Positions 34,863 through 43,621 of a stretch of 64,000 nt of DNA are shown here, one piece after another (positions within the stretch are counted from its first letter, which is position 1; each line of letters opens with the position of its first letter). The notes below the pieces were generated by a model. It had not been told where the DNA came from and ran no database searches. It saw only the letters and a list, made by a program, of their open reading frames with translations. The DNA is from Caballeronia udeis (lineage in GTDB: Bacteria; Pseudomonadota; Gammaproteobacteria; Burkholderiales; Burkholderiaceae), in contig NZ_FCOK02000026.1 in the NCBI RefSeq assembly GCF_001544555.2, positions 46,849 through 110,848 of the forward strand. Reading direction: 5' to 3'. Position numbers and translations under genes: made by a program.

Positions 34863-35608
34863 TGGCCGATGCAATTCTTCAAGTCGCTGGTTTGTCCGTC
34901 CGTTACGGCAAGGTTGAGGCGCTCCACGAGGGAAAGCTCACCGTTGGGGCTGGGCAGATTGTCTCGGTGATTGGTCCGAACGGCGCCGGCAAGTCCACGT
35001 TACTCAACGCAATCATGGGTGCGTTGCCTTCAACCGGTTACGCGAAGGGAACAGTGCTCTATCAGGGCGAAGATATTTCTACGCTGGCAATCGAGAAGCG
35101 TGTTTCACGTGGAATGTGTCTTGTACCGGAGAAGCGTGAGTTGTTCGCGAGCATGACAGTGGAAGACAACCTGGTTTTGGGCGCATATCGGCGAAAGCGC
35201 GCTGGCGAGCGCAATTTCCTCGATCAACTCGATCATGTATTCGAGTTGTTCCCGCGCCTGAAGGAGCGCCGCAAGCAGGCGGCCGGAACGTTGTCGGGCG
35301 GGGAGCGGCAGATGCTGGCGGTCGGCCGTGCACTGATGGGCAAACCCGATTTGCTGATGCTGGATGAGCCTAGCCTCGGGTTGGCGCCGTTAATCGTGAA
35401 GGAAATCTTCCATATCATCAGCGCGTTGCGGCAAACGGGCGTCGCTACATTGCTGATCGAGCAGAATGCACGCGCAGCGCTACAGATCTCCGACTACGGC
35501 TATGTGCTTGAGACAGGTGAATTTGCAATGGAAGGTGTAGCTAGTGAGCTGGCGCACGATCCGAGGGTTATCGAAACGTATTTGGGGTTGGCCAAGAGGG
35601 TGGCATAG
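34862..35608 (+). CDS. livF: HAAT transporter ATPase (LivF-like), second system
   Basis: A 248-residue ATPase with a standard Walker A GPNGAGKSTLLNA, signature LSGGERQMLAVGRAL and Walker B LLMLDEPSLGLAPLIVK, closing with LLIEQNARAAL. In contrast to the first system's LivF it keeps the Walker A lysine. It ends the second transporter operon, and the parS-containing terminator follows after 26 bases. A partial parS-like sequence lies in its coding region at 35101-35116. Confidence 0.9.
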   Translation: MADAILQVAGLSVRYGKVEALHEGKLTVGAGQIVSVIGPNGAGKSTLLNAIMGALPSTGYAKGTVLYQGEDISTLAIEKRVSRGMCLVPEKRELFASMTVEDNLVLGAYRRKRAGERNFLDQLDHVFELFPRLKERRKQAAGTLSGGERQMLAVGRALMGKPDLLMLDEPSLGLAPLIVKEIFHIISALRQTGVATLLIEQNARAALQISDYGYVLETGEFAMEGVASELAHDPRVIETYLGLAKRVA

Positions 35609-35633
35609 GACCCTTCGACTTCAGCGAGTTTTG

Positions 35634-35667
35634 ATGGCGTGTTTCACGTGAAACACGCCATTTTTTT
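35634..35667 (+). terminator. Palindromic terminator of livF that contains parS
   Basis: A perfect 28-base palindrome at 35634-35661 (arms ATGGCGTGTTTCAC and its complement) followed by seven T. As RNA it forms a long hairpin with a T tail, the form of a rho-independent terminator; as DNA its centre is a perfect parS. Confidence 0.75.
35640..35655. promoter_or_regulatory. parS: parS site 1
   Basis: TGTTTCACGTGAAACA, a perfect match to the conserved chromosomal parS (TGTTNCACGTGAAACA) bound by ParB. It lies 26-50 bases downstream of livF and 3 kb upstream of parA/parB. Confidence 0.95.
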
Positions 35668-35781
35668 ATCTGGAGCGTGTCGCTCGCGGTCTGGCTCGGA
35701 ACCGGAATGTTATTTAAGCGACTTCGCGCTCAGCGAGCAACACGGCTCAAAGCCCCTTATTCCCAACGAATATCGATGTTG

Positions 35782-35797
35782 TGTTTCACGTGAAACA
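35782..35797. promoter_or_regulatory. parS: parS site 2
   Basis: A second perfect TGTTTCACGTGAAACA, 126 bases from the end of site 1 and 105 bases before mnmG. A T6 run follows four bases after it, echoing site 1, although its flanking arms pair less far. Confidence 0.95.
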
Positions 35798-35902
35798 CAT
35801 CATTTTTTCGCGTTAGCCGTTTAGCCTGAATCGCAGCAAAAGCTAACCGGATATAATTCTTCGATATCTCTTTCGAAGGTCCGCCACATCGCGCGGGAAC
35901 CC

Positions 35903-37882
35903 ATGCTTTATCCAACTGAATTCGATGTGATTGTCGTCGGTGGCGGTCACGCTGGAACTGAAGCCGCATTAGCCTCGGCCCGAACGGGCGCGGCTACGCT
36001 GTTGTTGACCCATAACATCGAAACACTCGGTCAAATGAGCTGCAATCCCTCGATCGGCGGGATTGGGAAGGGGCATTTGGTTAAGGAAATCGACGCGCTT
36101 GGCGGCGCAATGGCAGCGGCAACCGATGAAGCGGGTATCCAGTTTCGAATTCTGAACTCATCAAAAGGGCCGGCAGTCCGCGCCACACGGGCGCAGGCGG
36201 ATCGGGTTCTGTACAAGCAAGCGATTCGGCATCGGCTAGAAAATCACCCCAATCTGTGGCTGTTTCAGCAGGCCGTGGATGATTTAATCGTCGAGGGCGA
36301 CCGTGTTGTCGGCGCTGTAACCCAAGTTGGCGTGAAATTCCGCGCGAAAGCGGTTGTATTGACAGCCGGCACCTTCCTCGACGGAAAAATTCACGTGGGT
36401 TTGAATAACTACACGGGCGGCAGGGCAGGTGATCCGGCGGCTGTGTCTTTGTCGGCGCGGTTGAAGGAGCTTCAACTCCCTCAAGGACGGCTCAAAACGG
36501 GTACGCCGCCGCGTATCGATGGCCGGACCATCGACTATTCGAAGCTTGAAGAACAACCGGGCGATCTTGATCCAGTGCCCGTGTTCTCGTTCCTCGGTCG
36601 CGTTGAGCAGCATCCGCGGCAAGTGCCGTGCTGGGTGACGCATACCAATGAGCGCACGCACGACATCATTCGTGCCGGTCTGGATCGCTCGCCGATGTAC
36701 ACAGGCGTGATCGAGGGTGTCGGGCCACGCTATTGCCCGTCGATTGAAGACAAGATTCACCGGTTTGCATCTAAGGATTCGCATCAAATCTTCCTGGAAC
36801 CCGAAGGCCTGACGACAAACGAGTTCTACCCGAACGGTATTTCCACGAGTTTGCCGTTCGATGTCCAGCTCGAATTGGTCCGCTCGATGAAGGGGCTGGA
36901 GCACGCGCATATCCTGCGGCCAGGCTACGCGATCGAATACGATTACTTCGATCCGCGGGCGCTCAAGGCATCGCTGGAAACCAAAGCAATTGGTGGCCTG
37001 TTCTTCGCCGGACAGATCAATGGCACAACCGGCTACGAGGAAGCTGCTGCACAGGGCTTACTCGCGGGCCTGAACGCGGCGTTGCAAGTTGCCGGCAAGG
37101 ATGCGTGGTGCCCGCGTCGTGATGAGGCGTATTTGGGTGTTCTGGTCGACGATCTGGTCACGCAAGGCGTGTCGGAGCCGTATCGGATGTTTACTAGTCG
37201 CGCGGAATATCGCCTGTCGCTGCGTGAAGATAACGCCGATATGCGTTTGACCGAGGCGGGCAGGGCGCTGGGCATCGTGGATGACACTCGCTGGAACGTG
37301 TTTAACGAAAAGCGCGACGCTGTTTCACGTGAAACACAGCGCCTGAAATCGACCTGGGTTAACCCTAAAACATTACCGACCGAAGAAGCCATCGCACTGC
37401 TCGGTAAGCCGATTGACCACGAATACAGTTTGGCGGATTTGCTGCGCCGACCGAGTATCACGTACGCGGACGTTTGTGCGTTGCGGAACCACACGTCAGG
37501 CCCGGAAACGCCGCTGGCTCAAGATCCGGTCTTGCTCGGCCAAATCGAGGAGCAGATCGAGATTGCGGTGAAGTATCAAGGCTACATTGACCGTCAGGCT
37601 GGTGAGATCGAGCGTAATGGCACGCACGAAAACACGCGCCTGCCGGAAGCATTTGATTACGCGGAAGTACGCGGGCTTTCCTTCGAGGCTCGCCAAAAGC
37701 TGATGCAACACCGTCCGGAGACGATTGGCCAAGCGTCGCGTATCTCGGGCATCACGCCAGCCACCATCTCCTTGCTCATGGTGCATCTCAAGCGGGCGAT
37801 GGGCCGGCGCGACAGCGCCACAGGTCAGGCCGGGGCGTCACATAGCAGAGCCGGGCGCGGCGGCGCTCGCTCCGTCTCGTGA
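35903..37882 (+). CDS. mnmG: tRNA uridine 5-carboxymethylaminomethyl modification enzyme MnmG (GidA)
   Basis: A 659-residue FAD protein that, with MnmE, makes the cmnm5 modification at wobble U34 of several tRNAs. The N-terminal VGGGHAGTEAALASARTGA is the FAD fold; MSCNPSIGGIGKGHLVKEID and VGLNNYTGGRAGDPAA are family hallmarks; the C-terminal MnmE-binding domain is present. Slightly longer than E. coli MnmG (629 residues) through a low-complexity C-terminal tail of about 20 residues. It heads the operon mnmG-rsmG-parA-parB and carries an in-frame parS encoding AVSRETQ at 37321-37336. MnmG substrates are also those of MnmC at 6.2 kb. Confidence 0.97.
   Translation: MLYPTEFDVIVVGGGHAGTEAALASARTGAATLLLTHNIETLGQMSCNPSIGGIGKGHLVKEIDALGGAMAAATDEAGIQFRILNSSKGPAVRATRAQADRVLYKQAIRHRLENHPNLWLFQQAVDDLIVEGDRVVGAVTQVGVKFRAKAVVLTAGTFLDGKIHVGLNNYTGGRAGDPAAVSLSARLKELQLPQGRLKTGTPPRIDGRTIDYSKLEEQPGDLDPVPVFSFLGRVEQHPRQVPCWVTHTNERTHDIIRAGLDRSPMYTGVIEGVGPRYCPSIEDKIHRFASKDSHQIFLEPEGLTTNEFYPNGISTSLPFDVQLELVRSMKGLEHAHILRPGYAIEYDYFDPRALKASLETKAIGGLFFAGQINGTTGYEEAAAQGLLAGLNAALQVAGKDAWCPRRDEAYLGVLVDDLVTQGVSEPYRMFTSRAEYRLSLREDNADMRLTEAGRALGIVDDTRWNVFNEKRDAVSRETQRLKSTWVNPKTLPTEEAIALLGKPIDHEYSLADLLRRPSITYADVCALRNHTSGPETPLAQDPVLLGQIEEQIEIAVKYQGYIDRQAGEIERNGTHENTRLPEAFDYAEVRGLSFEARQKLMQHRPETIGQASRISGITPATISLLMVHLKRAMGRRDSATGQAGASHSRAGRGGARSVS
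37321..37336. promoter_or_regulatory. parS: parS site 3, inside mnmG
   Basis: A third perfect TGTTTCACGTGAAACA, read as codons for A-V-S-R-E-T within mnmG. The site is 1.3 kb upstream of parA and shares the coding frame, so its bases are fixed both as protein and as ParB target. Confidence 0.95.
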
Positions 37883-38562
37883 TGCAGCGTGACGCCGGGG
37901 ATACCGGACTACCAGCGCTGCTTAATGAAGGAATCGAGCAACTAGGCATTGCCGTCACCAGCGCGCAGCGTCAGAAGTTGCTCGACTACGTGGCCTTGCT
38001 GGGTAAGTGGAACGCGGTCTACAACCTGACCGCGATTCGCGACCCACGTCAGATGCTGATTCAGCACATTCTTGATTCTCTCGCGATCATTCCGTTTATC
38101 ACTCGCCGTCCCGGGCCTCAGTCAGCGCTCGATGTTGGCTCCGGTGGCGGTTTGCCCGGGATCGTCATGGCGATTGTCCTGCCCGAGTGGCAAGTCACGC
38201 TGAACGACATTGTTCATAAGAAAACGGCCTTCCAATCGCAGGCAAAACTGCAACTTGGATTGACTAATCTGTCGGTTGTAACCGGGCGTGTCGAGAATCT
38301 GCATGCAGGTGCGGAAGTCCCAGGTCTTTTCGATGTAATCGTGTCGCGTGCGTTCGCAGAGCTCTCCGACTTCGTTACACTTGCGCGTCATCTGGTTGCC
38401 GGCAACGGCCGCATCTGGGCGATGAAAGGAATCAGGCCGGATGCCGAGATCGCCCGGCTTCCCGCCGGCACGAAAGTCTGCTCTATCGAACGCCTCCGCG
38501 TCCCCATGCTCGACGCCGAGCGCCACCTGATCGAAATTGAAATCGGAGCGGCCCCACATTGA
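37882..38562 (+). CDS. rsmG: 16S rRNA methyltransferase RsmG (GidB)
   Basis: SAM-dependent methyltransferase of 226 residues that methylates G527 of 16S rRNA (N7). The SAM-binding motif ALDVGSGGGLPGIVMAI is intact, and NLTAIRDPRQMLIQHILDSL upstream is a family landmark. The start is ATG 37882 or GTG 37879, overlapping the mnmG stop codon (GTGATG), so translation is coupled to mnmG. Loss of RsmG gives low-level streptomycin resistance in other bacteria (general knowledge). A four-base overlap links its 3' end to the longest possible parA frame. Confidence 0.95.
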   Translation: MQRDAGDTGLPALLNEGIEQLGIAVTSAQRQKLLDYVALLGKWNAVYNLTAIRDPRQMLIQHILDSLAIIPFITRRPGPQSALDVGSGGGLPGIVMAIVLPEWQVTLNDIVHKKTAFQSQAKLQLGLTNLSVVTGRVENLHAGAEVPGLFDVIVSRAFAELSDFVTLARHLVAGNGRIWAMKGIRPDAEIARLPAGTKVCSIERLRVPMLDAERHLIEIEIGAAPH

Positions 38563-38624
38563 ACACTGCAGTCGACATCTCACGCGCGCCTGAAATCCAG
38601 TCAGAAAAAAAGGGACACATCACG

Positions 38625-39395
38625 ATGGCAAAGATCTTCTGCGTCGCGAACCAGAAGGGCGGTGTCGGAAAGACGACGACAGCAGTCAACCTCGCGGCGA
38701 GCCTGGCGGCGCTCGACCAGCGCGTCTTGCTGATCGACCTGGACCCGCAGGGCAATGCCACCATGGGAAGCGGTATCGACAAAGCGGCGGTCGAGAACAC
38801 CGTGTACGACGTGCTGGTCAACAGCGTGACGGTGCGTGATGCCTGCACCCGTACGGACGCAGTCGGCTACGACGTTGTGCCGGCTAACCGCGAACTCGCG
38901 GGGGCGGAGGTGGAACTGGTCGGCGTGGAAAACCGCGAACGCGTGCTGCGCAAGGCTTTGACCGAGGTCGAAAGCGACTACGATTTCATCCTCATCGATT
39001 GCCCGCCGGCTTTGTCGCTGCTTACACTGAACGGTTTGTGCGCCGCCCATGGCGTCGTTATCCCGATGCAGTGCGAGTATTTCGCCCTCGAAGGCCTGTC
39101 TGACCTGGTCAACACGATCAAGCAGGTCCATGCGAACCTCAACCGCGACCTGAAGGTGATCGGATTGTTGCGCGTCATGTTCGATCCACGCATTACGTTG
39201 CAGCAACAAGTATCGGATCAACTGAAACAGCATTTCGGCGACAAGCTCTTCGACGTCGTCATTCCCCGCAATGTCCGTCTGGCCGAGGCGCCCAGTTACG
39301 GTTTGCCGGGTGTCGTGTTTGACCGGGCGTCGCGTGGCGCGCAGGCGTATATCCAGTTCGGTACGGAAATGATCGAGCGCGTACGCGCGCTTTAA
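38625..39395 (+). CDS. parA: Chromosome partitioning ATPase ParA
   Basis: A 256-residue deviant-Walker ATPase that moves ParB-parS complexes. Deviant Walker A KGGVGKTTTAVNLAASLA begins at residue 11 and Walker A' and B follow (LLIDLDPQGNAT, FILIDCPPAL). The start MAKIFCVANQ is favoured because it matches chromosomal ParA N-termini and has no HTH; an upstream extension to 38559 adds 22 residues with no recognisable domain. Short N-terminus and no regulatory HTH place it with chromosomal (type Ib-like) ParA. Downstream parB is 38 bases away. Confidence 0.95.
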   Translation: MAKIFCVANQKGGVGKTTTAVNLAASLAALDQRVLLIDLDPQGNATMGSGIDKAAVENTVYDVLVNSVTVRDACTRTDAVGYDVVPANRELAGAEVELVGVENRERVLRKALTEVESDYDFILIDCPPALSLLTLNGLCAAHGVVIPMQCEYFALEGLSDLVNTIKQVHANLNRDLKVIGLLRVMFDPRITLQQQVSDQLKQHFGDKLFDVVIPRNVRLAEAPSYGLPGVVFDRASRGAQAYIQFGTEMIERVRAL

Positions 39396-39432
39396 CGGAC
39401 ACAGCGTCAAGATGGCAGAACGAGGAAGCAAG

Positions 39433-40362
39433 ATGAACGCAACGATGAAGAAGAAGGGCCTTGGGCGTGGGCTGGAAGCCCTGTTGGGTGGTAGCTCTGA
39501 CATCACCGAAGCCGTGCGCAGCGAAGGGTTGCCGAGCGTTCTACGCCTCGACGTCATGCAAGCCGGCAAGTACCAGCCGCGTACGCGTATGGACGAAGGT
39601 GCGTTGCAGGAACTTGCCGCCAGCATCCGGGCGCAGGGCGTGATGCAGCCGATCCTCGTGCGTTCGATTGGCGACGACCGGTACGAGATCATCGCCGGCG
39701 AGCGGCGGTTCCGGGCTGCGAAACTCGCAGGTCTTGACGAAGTGCCGGTGCTCGTGAAGAACGTGCCGGATCAGGCCGCTGCGGCCATGGCGCTGATCGA
39801 AAACATCCAGCGCGAGGACCTGAATCCGCTGGAAGAGGCGCAGGGCATCCAGCGTCTCCTCGATGAATTCGATTTCACGCACGAGCAAGCGGCAGAATCA
39901 GTCGGGCGTTCGCGTAGCGCAGTATCGAATTTGCTCCGCCTGCTTAACCTGGCCATGCCGGTTCAAACCATGTTGCTCGCTGGCGATCTCGACATGGGCC
40001 ACGCCCGTGCGCTGCTCGCCGTCGATGCCGCCACGCAGATCCAGTTGGCCAACCAGGTGGTCAACCGGCGCATGTCGGTGCGCGAGACTGAAAAGCTGGT
40101 TTCATCGACAACCAGGGAAGCGCCCGCTACGAAAGCGCGCGCGGCGAACGACGGCGGCCGCGACACGCGCCGGCTTGAAGAGGAATTGTCCGACCTGCTG
40201 TCGGCGAATGTGAAGATCAAGATGAGCGGGCGAGGGCGCGGCAAGTTGCAAATCGATTTCGGCAACCTCGATGCGCTCGAAGGCATTTTGGGACGGCTGC
40301 GCACGGGCACCGGCAACGGCAAAGCGGAAACTACGGACAACGTATCTGCGGCGCAGGCGTAG
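39433..40362 (+). CDS. parB: Chromosome partitioning protein ParB
   Basis: A 309-residue DNA-binding CTPase that loads and spreads at parS. N-terminal KKGLGRGLEALLG is the ParA-interaction segment. The ParB/Sulfiredoxin (CTPase) domain has the motif GERRFRAAKLAGLDEVPV. An HTH follows with FTHEQAAESVGRSRSAVSNLLRLLNL, which contacts parS, and the C-terminal dimerisation helix is at the end. The start 39433 is chosen for GAGGAAG seven bases upstream; 39412 and 39445 are alternatives. Three perfect parS sites lie 2-4 kb upstream, and the two origin-like modules are about 28-31 kb to the left. Confidence 0.95.
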   Translation: MNATMKKKGLGRGLEALLGGSSDITEAVRSEGLPSVLRLDVMQAGKYQPRTRMDEGALQELAASIRAQGVMQPILVRSIGDDRYEIIAGERRFRAAKLAGLDEVPVLVKNVPDQAAAAMALIENIQREDLNPLEEAQGIQRLLDEFDFTHEQAAESVGRSRSAVSNLLRLLNLAMPVQTMLLAGDLDMGHARALLAVDAATQIQLANQVVNRRMSVRETEKLVSSTTREAPATKARAANDGGRDTRRLEEELSDLLSANVKIKMSGRGRGKLQIDFGNLDALEGILGRLRTGTGNGKAETTDNVSAAQA

Positions 40363-40366
40363 GCCG

Positions 40367-41506
40367 ATGCAGTCTCCCGCGGACGCCAGGTCCGTCCAGG
40401 CGAATTTTTTGGCCAAAACATGGGCTCTCGTTACCAAAGAACCCGTGCTGGTGATTCTGATTGTGGCGCTCATCGCGCTGCAAGTCCTGCATCCGAAGCC
40501 GTGGGCGTCGCTACCCGGGTTGATCGACTGGCAGACCGTGCTGACGCTTGCCGGCTTGCTGATGTTGACCAAGGCGGTGGAGCTGTCGGGTTTCCTGATG
40601 TGGATGGCGCACCGCGTTGTACATCGGATTCATGGTGAACGCGGACTCGCGTTTCTGCTGATCGGCCTTGCTGCAGTGCTCTCGACTTTGCTCACCAACG
40701 ACGTCGCGCTGTTCGCCGTCGTGCCTTTGACTCTATCGCTGCACAAGCTCGCACCGCTCCCCATCAAGCGGCTGGTGATTTTCATCGCGATCGCGGTGAA
40801 TGCCGGGTCAATCCTGACGCCGCTCGGCAACCCGCAGAACCTGTTCCTCTGGCAGACGAGCGGCGTGTCATTCGGCGGGTTCGTGTGGGCGCTGCTGCCC
40901 TTATGTGCAGCGCTCATGGTGATGCTTTACGCGCTGGCCGCCGTGATGTTTCACAACCGGACGCTCGATCTTTCCGGCGATACCGAAACGCATCCCGTCG
41001 ATATCCCGCTCTGCACGGTAGCGGGCGTTGCGTTCATCGCGTTCGTCATTCTCGCCGACGCCCACTATGCCGGTATCGGCCTGGCCGCCGTTGCACTAGG
41101 CTTCCTGTTGTGGCGACGTCAGGTCGTGTTGAAGATCGACTGGTTGCTGTTGCTGATCTTCGTGCTGATGTTCATCGTGCTGCGCAGCGTGGCCGCGTTG
41201 CCATGGGTGAATCACGCAATCGCAAGCCTTGGCCTCGATTCGCCACTCAAGGCGTATGCGGCCGGCGCCGTGTTGTCCCAGGGAATCAGCAACGTTCCGG
41301 CGGCAATCATGCTCGCGGAGTTTTCGAAAGATTGGCGAGCACTGGCGTTCGGTGTGAGCGTAGGCGGATTTGGCATCGCGATTGGTTCGCTTGCCAATCT
41401 GATTGCCGTTCGACTGTCGGGTGAACGTGGCATGTGGGGTCCGTTTCACCTCATCTCGATTCCGTTCTGGATCGTCGCAGCGGCTGCCGGAGCATGGCTC
41501 GTTTGA
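40367..41506 (+). CDS. ArsB/NhaD-type (IT superfamily) transporter
   Basis: A 379-residue membrane protein with about ten hydrophobic segments, built as two similar halves: TNDVALFAVVPL and GNPQNLFLW in the first and QGISNVPAAIML in the second, which are the paired hairpin motifs of the ion transporter superfamily (ArsB, NhaD, CitM, YbiR). These export or import anions or exchange Na+; the substrate is not evident. The ATG at 40367 lies four bases after the parB stop codon and is within the parB operon by spacing, which is an odd partner for partition genes. A longer frame starting inside parB is not supported. Confidence 0.82.
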   Translation: MQSPADARSVQANFLAKTWALVTKEPVLVILIVALIALQVLHPKPWASLPGLIDWQTVLTLAGLLMLTKAVELSGFLMWMAHRVVHRIHGERGLAFLLIGLAAVLSTLLTNDVALFAVVPLTLSLHKLAPLPIKRLVIFIAIAVNAGSILTPLGNPQNLFLWQTSGVSFGGFVWALLPLCAALMVMLYALAAVMFHNRTLDLSGDTETHPVDIPLCTVAGVAFIAFVILADAHYAGIGLAAVALGFLLWRRQVVLKIDWLLLLIFVLMFIVLRSVAALPWVNHAIASLGLDSPLKAYAAGAVLSQGISNVPAAIMLAEFSKDWRALAFGVSVGGFGIAIGSLANLIAVRLSGERGMWGPFHLISIPFWIVAAAAGAWLV

Positions 41507-41844
41507 TCACATGAAAATGGTGCGATGCACGCAATGCGATCCGTGTCCTGCTGAAAAACGACGTGAAACCACTGCACATCCGGCGTCAATCAAACTCGTT
41601 GTCGGTACAAGCGAAATCTCCTTTCAGAGACGTATTTTTAAGGCTTGGCCGCGTGTTTTTTGATGGCCCTAAGCTATTGAATCTGTGACAACAATCGCTT
41701 ACAATCCCCCGGATTTATCAGCTTGGCGACCCCGAAAGCGCAACGTAAGTATGTGGCTGAATCCAGCCACAAATGCACGGCAATGCGGACGATAAATGCG
41801 GACGGTCGATGCGCAGGTTGCAACTGACTTTAGTGAGATGTGTG
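41507..41844. other. Gene-free region upstream of atpI
   Basis: About 340 bases. The right half has a sigma-70 promoter (41677-41705). No terminator for the preceding transporter gene is obvious. Confidence 0.5.
41677..41705 (+). promoter_or_regulatory. Promoter of the ATP synthase operon
   Basis: TTGAAT (41677-41682) and TACAAT (41700-41705) are 17 bases apart. The expected start site is about 130 bases before atpI. No other promoter-like pair is as good in the gap. Confidence 0.65.
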
Positions 41845-42441
41845 ATGGCGGTGCGAGAGCAGGATCGAGCGCCGGAAGGCGGGCAAGATGGGCGCGATTC
41901 ACGCCCTGCCGCTGATTTGATCGGACACAAGACGTCCGGTTCAACGCCCAACTCCACTTCTTCTGGTCAGTCGAGCCGTGCATCGGATCATCCGTTTGAG
42001 GATTCGTGGGACGCCGAAGCGCAAGATAACAAGACTGTTCCGCTTACGCGGGCAGAGGCGGAGACGCTGTTTGGTCCCGGAGTGAGTCGTCCATCGCGTG
42101 TCACGCCGTTCAAGGTGGTGGCGGCGCAAATGGTTTTATCCCTGTGTGCGACGTTGGCATGGTGGCTGTTCTACAGTCCACCGGGCGCTGCTGCGCTGTC
42201 AGCGTTCCTCGGGGGAGCGATTTGCTGGGTGCCGAGCGCATTGTTCGCAGCACGTTTGAAAGCGAAGAGCGGTGCCGAAACCATCGCAAGCTGGGTGATC
42301 GGCGAAGCAATCAAGATGGGCGCGACCATCGGCATGTTCGTAGCGATCGCGTACGGTTTCAAAGGCGTGCTGTGGGTGCCGTTGCTGGTGACGTACCTCA
42401 TCGCGTTGAAGACGTACTGGATCGCGATGGCCTGGAAATAA
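41845..42441 (+). CDS. atpI: ATP synthase protein I (AtpI)
   Basis: Small membrane protein of about 198 residues that helps assembly of the c-ring and may aid Mg2+ supply. Four hydrophobic segments lie in the C-terminal 110 residues (PFKVVAAQMVLSLCATLAWW through VTYLIALKTYWIAMAWK). The N-terminal 90 residues are polar and disordered (Gln/Ser/Asp-rich), longer than in enterobacteria but usual for this order. The start is uncertain; a longer frame begins at 41773. First gene of the operon. Confidence 0.82.
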   Translation: MAVREQDRAPEGGQDGRDSRPAADLIGHKTSGSTPNSTSSGQSSRASDHPFEDSWDAEAQDNKTVPLTRAEAETLFGPGVSRPSRVTPFKVVAAQMVLSLCATLAWWLFYSPPGAAALSAFLGGAICWVPSALFAARLKAKSGAETIASWVIGEAIKMGATIGMFVAIAYGFKGVLWVPLLVTYLIALKTYWIAMAWK

Positions 42442-42635
42442 GGCGCGCTAAGCAGCCTGCCTACCAGGCTTTACGCGCCAGGTAAGTGAAGTGCCAACGG
42501 TATCAGAGCAAAATAATACGTGCGGATTTCATGTCCTGCACGCGGGCCCGTGCCCTGCGAACCGCCAACGAAGTGGCGGCTCGAGGATCACGCGGGCGGC
42601 GGAAGATTTTCGACAATTTGGGTGGCTTTAACGTT

Positions 42636-43487
42636 ATGGCAGCTAGCGAAGGAACGCGCGCGATGGATCCGTCGGAGTACATCGCGCACCACTTGCAGAA
42701 TCTTTCCACCTCGCAACAGACGTCGATTTTCGACATCCACGTCTGGAATCTCGACACGTTGTTCTGGTCGATCTTGTGCGGCATCGTCACGATCATCATT
42801 CTTGGTCTGGCAGCGCGCAAAGCAACGTCCGGCGTGCCGGGACGTTTCCAGTGCGCCATCGAGATGCTGGTCGAGATGGTTGAAGACCAGTCGAAGTCGA
42901 TGATCCACGGCAGCCGCCGCTTCATCGCACCGCTCGCACTCACCGTGTTCGTGTGGGTCGCGCTCATGAACTCACTCGACTTCATCCCCGTTGACTTGCC
43001 CACGCGCGTGATCGGCTGGCTCGGTCTGTCGGAGACGTTCCCGCACATGCGCGTGGTCCCCACGGCTGACCTGAACGGCACGCTCGGCATTGCTATCGGC
43101 GTGTTCGTGCTGATGATTTACTACAACTTCAAGATCAAGGGCGCCGGCGGTTTCATTCACGAACTGCTGTCCGCTCCGTTCGGCGCGCATCCGCTGCTGT
43201 GGATCCCGAACCTCGCACTCAACATCATCGAGTTCGTCGCCAAGACGGTTTCCCTCGGCATGCGGCTGTTCGGCAACATGTACGCAGGCGAACTGTTGTT
43301 CCTGCTGATCGCGCTGCTCGGCAGCATGTGGCACTTCGGCGCGGACGCCTCTGTGCTCGGCTTTTTGGGCCACGTAGTTGCAGGGACGGTTTGGGCGATC
43401 TTCCACATTCTGATCGTGTTGCTGCAGGCGTTTATTTTCATGATGCTGACGCTGGTGTATCTCGGCCAGGCGCATGACTCGCACTAA
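42636..43487 (+). CDS. atpB: ATP synthase F0 subunit a
   Basis: A 283-residue membrane subunit that forms the proton half-channels. The essential arginine is in SLGMRLFGNMYAGELL, and the C-terminal helices (FHILIVLLQAFIFMMLTLVYL) are typical. The start at 42636 (MAASEGTRAMDPSEYIAHHL) matches other Burkholderiales; a longer frame to 42486 is not supported. Confidence 0.96.
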   Translation: MAASEGTRAMDPSEYIAHHLQNLSTSQQTSIFDIHVWNLDTLFWSILCGIVTIIILGLAARKATSGVPGRFQCAIEMLVEMVEDQSKSMIHGSRRFIAPLALTVFVWVALMNSLDFIPVDLPTRVIGWLGLSETFPHMRVVPTADLNGTLGIAIGVFVLMIYYNFKIKGAGGFIHELLSAPFGAHPLLWIPNLALNIIEFVAKTVSLGMRLFGNMYAGELLFLLIALLGSMWHFGADASVLGFLGHVVAGTVWAIFHILIVLLQAFIFMMLTLVYLGQAHDSH

Positions 43488-43621
43488 GAATCAGGGAAGG
43501 CTCACGGTAGTTCGGTAAAACGCTGCAGAACGCCGCAGCGGTGAACCAAAAGTCAGCAGAATCGTATCGAGTTTCAATTTTATAAATCTAGTTCCAAAGT
43601 CTTTTTCACATAGGAGTAGTC

